A stretch of DNA of 64,000 nt. It comes from JALCSJ01 sp036788835. GTDB taxonomy: Bacteria > Bacillota > Negativicutes > Acidaminococcales > Acidaminococcaceae. A program made the translations under genes and the position numbers. The stretch's first letter is position 1. Every line of letters starts with the position of its first letter. Of the stretch, positions 60,991 through 64,000 are shown piece after piece. The stretch covers positions 3,876-67,875 of the forward strand of contig DAIQMR010000009.1 of assembly GCA_036788835.1 (NCBI GenBank), written 5' to 3'. The notes beneath the pieces are model-generated. The model had not been told where the DNA came from. It did not search any database and saw only the letters and a list, made by a program, of their open reading frames with translations.

Positions 60991-61655
60991 AGGGTTTTGG
61001 GACGACCGCCGGTTTCATAGTCGGTAGTGCTCTGTAGTTTGCCGGTATCAATTAAATAGTTAAGGTAACGACGAATGGTTACAGTGGATAGGTTGCAAAC
61101 CTGTGAGAGGCTTTCACAGGTTTGTTTTTTTGTTTTGTCTTTCTGCAAATGCTGATAGATAAGGTTCATAGTAGCATGATTCAGCCCTTTGCTAAGCACA
61201 GTGACATTTTTGGCATTAGCAGTATTGTTGTTATGAATTAGCCGGTCAACAACAGTTTGGTTTATCTGGGTATTATCATTTAAAAGCCGAATCTTATCAA
61301 GATATTTGTTAATGGCTTCCTGAAACCGTTCAAAAGTAAAGGGCTTAATTAAGTAGTCAATAATACCAAGCTTCAAAGCCTCATTAACCACATTAGGCTC
61401 CATGGAGGCTGTTACCATGATGACTTCGCTTTTTATGTTTAAGGAACGGATACTATGGAGCAATTGCAGCCCGGTCATGGTTGGCATATAGACATCTAGG
61501 ATTAAAAGGTCAGGAGGCTCTTTTTGAATATGGTGCAGGGCATCTAAACCGTCGGCAAAAATGCCGGCAATGCTGCATTCCGAGGATTTTTCCAGATATT
61601 CTTTATTAATTTGTGCCACCATAGGATCATCTTCCACAATTACCACATGAAACAT
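60975..61655 (-). CDS. CitB/DcuR-type response regulator
   Basis: 226 residues. The receiver domain has the acidic pocket in VEDDP (residues 8-10), phosphoacceptor Asp about 54 in LILDVYMP, Thr in MVTASM and Lys in YLIKPF. After a linker, a C-terminal helix-turn-helix (SQVCNLSTVTIRRYLNYLID) matches the CitB/DcuR/MalR group, which responds to C4-dicarboxylates or citrate. It is encoded 20 bases after its sensor and converges on the malate operon, its probable target. Confidence 0.92.
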   Translation of the reverse strand: MFHVVIVEDDPMVAQINKEYLEKSSECSIAGIFADGLDALHHIQKEPPDLLILDVYMPTMTGLQLLHSIRSLNIKSEVIMVTASMEPNVVNEALKLGIIDYLIKPFTFERFQEAINKYLDKIRLLNDNTQINQTVVDRLIHNNNTANAKNVTVLSKGLNHATMNLIYQHLQKDKTKKQTCESLSQVCNLSTVTIRRYLNYLIDTGKLQSTTDYETGGRPKTLYFLK

Positions 61656-61675
61656 TTTTTATTCACTTCCTTGTT

Positions 61676-63292
61676 TTAACGTTTTTGGGAAAAATACAGA
61701 GAGAAGAAAGTACCGGCATTTGACTCAGAATCCACATCAATGGTGGCTTTGTGCTTGTCGGCGATGGTGCGGATGAGGCTCATACCGACACCTCTGCCGG
61801 TTTCGGCCTTTGTGCTAAAGCCGTTTTCATAGATATGGGGTAAAATACCGGGCTCAATACCAATGCCCGTATCAGAAACAGTGAGCAAAAGGCCACGCTC
61901 ATTTTCTGTAATCTGGAGGACAATATTGCGCAAATCACTGCTTGTAGACATATTGATGGCTTCTATGGCATTTTCCAAAAGATTACCAATAATGGTAACC
62001 AGCTCATTGGTAGAGAGGAAAAAACTGTGTTCCGGCAAATAGCTATTAGGCAATAATGTCAAAAGAATTTTCAACTCGTTCATATTGCTGAGCTTGCCAA
62101 GAATGAGAGCGGCCACATTAGCATTGTGGATGTACTGCAAGACAGGGCCGATGGTAACTGATTGGGCTTCGGCCAATCCGCTGATGTATTTCAAGGCATC
62201 ATTCTGTCTGCCCATTTGCAGCATGCCGGAGATGACATGGAGCTTATTCATAAATTCGTGCCTATTAGCTCTGAGCATAGAGATAATATGCTGAGTGCCG
62301 TTTAGTTGGTCGGCCAGGCGCTGGGCTTCGGATTTATCGGTCAAGATAATAGTGGTACCGGTAGGTTTCTGAACACTGTCTTCCAAAGGAATAGTTGTAC
62401 ACAGAATATTAGGATTGCTGGTGACGGCATTATTCTGTTTATTGCCCAGTAAACTAATGCCTTTGCTGTCTACCAAAAGGCTATCCAGAGGCTTGCCCTC
62501 CAATAAACCCTGACGCTGGCCCAGCATTTTGCTGGCAGCAGCATTAACCAGCTGAATATGTCCGGCAGCATTGAGGGAAATAATGCCATCATTTAATTTG
62601 TTAAGAATTTCACTTTGCACTAAGTAGGCATGAACTAATTCTTCTGGAGAATGCCCTAATAATTGTCTTTGAATGAAGATGGATAACAGAAAGGCTACCA
62701 GCAAAGAACCAAGAAACATAATCAGGGCTAAATGAGTATAGGCTCCTATAATGCGTGAACGCAGGATTTGCAAAGTGTCAAGCTTAGTGCTGGACATAAC
62801 AAAACCGATGATGTAACCATTGGCATCCCGGACAGGGGCAAAAGCTCGGCGCTGCCAACCCATTGTGCCTTTTCCGTCAGATAGATATTTTTCTCCGGTA
62901 AGAAGAACCGTTCCTTCATCATCGCCGACAAATTTTTTCCCGATTTGAAAGTGGTTAACGTGATAGAGGCGGATGGAATTTTTATCGGCTATGGTTATAA
63001 CATCCAAATCACTATTGTTTTTGATGAATTCGTCCATATATTCCATGTTGGCAGGTGAACAGAAACCGTCCGCAAACATTTGCTTGACAACAGGACTGGA
63101 AGCCAGGGTGGTGGATGTAGCCAGTAAATCTTTTTCGATTTTATCCTGCATAGTAGTGAGGGAAAGCCGTAAGGTTGTAACTAAAGTAATAAAGAGGAGA
63201 ACAATCCACACGATTGTAGAAATAAGCAGGAAACGAATAAAAAGAGGCGTAAGGCTACGTTTATCGTGTTTAAAAAGCCCAAAATTCGTCAT
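61676..63292 (-). CDS. CitA/DcuS-type sensor histidine kinase
   Basis: 538 residues. Two membrane helices (about 18-40 and 185-205) enclose a periplasmic sensor domain of PAS/Cache type. A cytoplasmic PAS (about 225-325) precedes the SpoOB-like dimerisation helix with the phosphoacceptor histidine in NRHEFMNKLHVI (about 346), and an ATPase domain with NLLENAIEAI, SDTGIGIEPG and GRGVGMSLI. This is the CitA/DcuS/MalK layout that senses extracellular di- or tricarboxylates. ATG 63292 has GGAGGAGG nine bases upstream. Confidence 0.93.
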   Translation of the reverse strand: MTNFGLFKHDKRSLTPLFIRFLLISTIVWIVLLFITLVTTLRLSLTTMQDKIEKDLLATSTTLASSPVVKQMFADGFCSPANMEYMDEFIKNNSDLDVITIADKNSIRLYHVNHFQIGKKFVGDDEGTVLLTGEKYLSDGKGTMGWQRRAFAPVRDANGYIIGFVMSSTKLDTLQILRSRIIGAYTHLALIMFLGSLLVAFLLSIFIQRQLLGHSPEELVHAYLVQSEILNKLNDGIISLNAAGHIQLVNAAASKMLGQRQGLLEGKPLDSLLVDSKGISLLGNKQNNAVTSNPNILCTTIPLEDSVQKPTGTTIILTDKSEAQRLADQLNGTQHIISMLRANRHEFMNKLHVISGMLQMGRQNDALKYISGLAEAQSVTIGPVLQYIHNANVAALILGKLSNMNELKILLTLLPNSYLPEHSFFLSTNELVTIIGNLLENAIEAINMSTSSDLRNIVLQITENERGLLLTVSDTGIGIEPGILPHIYENGFSTKAETGRGVGMSLIRTIADKHKATIDVDSESNAGTFFSLYFSQKR

Positions 63293-63388
63293 AGCCTAAA
63301 ACCTCCTCCCGAATGTTTTTTCAGTTAATATATTAGCATAAAAATAGAAATTAAGCCATTATGCCGTTCAGCCGGTGAGCAGACCTCC

Positions 63389-63417
63389 TTGTAACACGAA
63401 AGCAAATTTGCTAAAAT
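63389..63417 (+). promoter_or_regulatory. Promoter ahead of the small ORF
   Basis: TTGTAA (63389-63394), a 17-base spacer and TAAAAT (63412-63417). AAATTTGCTA-AATAA in and around the -10 repeats the promoter at 17769-17797. Confidence 0.6.
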
Positions 63418-63462
63418 AAGAGCATATTGAACAACAAAAGAAACTTAGGGAGGGCTATAATT

Positions 63463-63543
63463 ATGAGCTTTGCTATTTATCTTTTAGATTTTGCATCACT
63501 GTCACCTTTTTGTCACCATATTCCCAAAACCATGATTTTATGA
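63463..63543 (+). CDS. Possible 26-codon leader peptide or small protein
   Basis: ATG 63463 is preceded by AGGGAGGG at ten bases and by a good promoter at 63389-63417, and the frame runs 26 codons to TGA 63541. The peptide is mildly hydrophobic with a Cys-His-His triplet near its end and matches nothing I know. It ends 69 bases before the solute-binding-protein gene, so it could be a leader ORF that affects it. Real translation is unproven. Confidence 0.4.
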   Translation: MSFAIYLLDFASLSPFCHHIPKTMIL

Positions 63544-63612
63544 TAAAATAGTAACAATATATAATGTTTAATTAGAAATACAAACTTTTGGGATACAAAT
63601 TATGGTGATGCT

Positions 63613-64000
63613 ATGAAAAAGAGAAAAATATTTATAGTTTTGCTGTTTATGGTTATGTGCCAATTGTTTAGCGGCAAGGCAGATGCAGCTAAAGCTAAGG
63701 CCGTGAGAGCAGGCTTTTTTCCACTAGCCCACTTTTATGAGTTCAATGATGACTACGAGGCTTCCGGCTATGGCTCTGATTACCTCAAGGTTTTAGCCAT
63801 GCAGGGTGGCTGGGAGTACCAGTGGGTATATTATCTTAACTGGGAAGATGCCTTGGAAGGATTAAAAAATGGCGAAATAGATATTCTGGCTCCGGCCCAG
63901 CGTAATAGAGAGCGGGAGAGCGAGTATAATTATATGCCCTTTCCCATTGGCTTTGAATTAGGTACCTTGTATAGCCAGATTAAAGATGATAACATCGACT
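63613..64000 (+). CDS. Extracellular solute-binding (family 3-like) domain protein, N-terminal part
   Basis: The frame is open to the end of the window (129 codons). A signal sequence (KKRKIFIVLLFMVMCQLF, then KADA) is followed by a domain beginning VRAGFFPLAHFYEFN, with GYGSDYLKVLA and LKNGEIDILAPAQRN, the pattern of SBP family 3. The protein could be a transporter component or the sensor part of a histidine kinase or GGDEF protein; the rest is outside the window. The start is ATG 63613 with a weak GGTGA site. Confidence 0.7.
   Translation, partial: MKKRKIFIVLLFMVMCQLFSGKADAAKAKAVRAGFFPLAHFYEFNDDYEASGYGSDYLKVLAMQGGWEYQWVYYLNWEDALEGLKNGEIDILAPAQRNRERESEYNYMPFPIGFELGTLYSQIKDDNID

Noticed and set aside
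1..64000. CRISPR arrays, tRNA or rRNA genes, prophage genes and intact insertion sequences
   Set aside because: Intergenic spaces were read for regular repeat-spacer units, cloverleaf-like sequences and transposase frames; none was found.

Overview
The window reads as a chromosomal segment of an anaerobic diderm (outer-membrane) Firmicute, most likely a member of the Negativicutes. This is inference from the gene mix: an RND-type efflux pump and a periplasmic adaptor sit beside Firmicute-style genes (HydG, AdhE, EtfAB, OPT transporter, PqqD-like protein, strong GGAGG ribosome sites, TTGACA/TATAAT promoters). Coding density is high. I see no rRNA, tRNA, CRISPR array, phage gene or intact transposase.

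Layout. 1-780: 3' part of a threonine-dehydrogenase-like gene. 1005-5055: SSS symporter, MgtE, a small DUF4405-like membrane protein and MntP. 5071-8455: a tight trio of a 22-residue-repeat protein, a MoxR-type AAA+ ATPase and a VWA/metallopeptidase-like protein. 8502-12063 (minus): AdhE followed at 1 nt by a truncated, metal-ligand-less copy of its alcohol dehydrogenase domain. 12435-17742: AGCS symporter, the hydrogenase maturase HydG, an OPT transporter and a PqqD-like protein. 17858-22671: an iron/phosphonate-type ABC transporter and a secreted Ntn-type amidohydrolase. 22690-24014: convergent non-coding structures, a SemiSWEET-like protein and ferritin with a Fur-box-like site.

24154-31544: an iron-sulfur flavoprotein gene whose last 67 bases plus downstream DNA (140 bp in all) recur, with one mismatch, 6,496 bp further on. 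The two copies bracket exactly a MATE pump, an RND adaptor, an RND pump and a divergent MarR regulator with a double palindromic operator. 31602-34860: divergent purine permease and adenine deaminase. 34931-43000: hybrid sensor kinase, AGCS symporter, LrgAB-like pair, MATE transporter, a HAD phosphatase remnant and a lactate/2-hydroxyisocaproate dehydrogenase. 43077-44102: threonine aldolase. 44235-54030: a ten-kilobase sugar-acid operon (TRAP DctPQM, zinc dehydrogenase, UxaB-, UxaA-, UxuA- and UxuB-like enzymes) closed by a very strong terminator. 54146-57428: VIT1-like metal transporter with a ferritin-like domain, a DsrE protein and EtfBA. 57743-63292: malate module (malic enzyme, 2-hydroxycarboxylate transporter, unknown zinc-ribbon membrane protein) beside a convergent CitA/DcuS-type two-component pair. 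63463-64000: a 26-codon ORF and the start of a family-3 solute-binding protein.

Together the genes describe an organism living on amino acids, organic acids and sugar acids, using sodium-coupled symport and flavin/NAD redox enzymes. The observations I rate highest are the repeat-bracketed efflux cassette, the degenerate AdhE-domain partner, the repeat/MoxR/VWA trio, and a family of short hairpin-bearing intergenic repeats.
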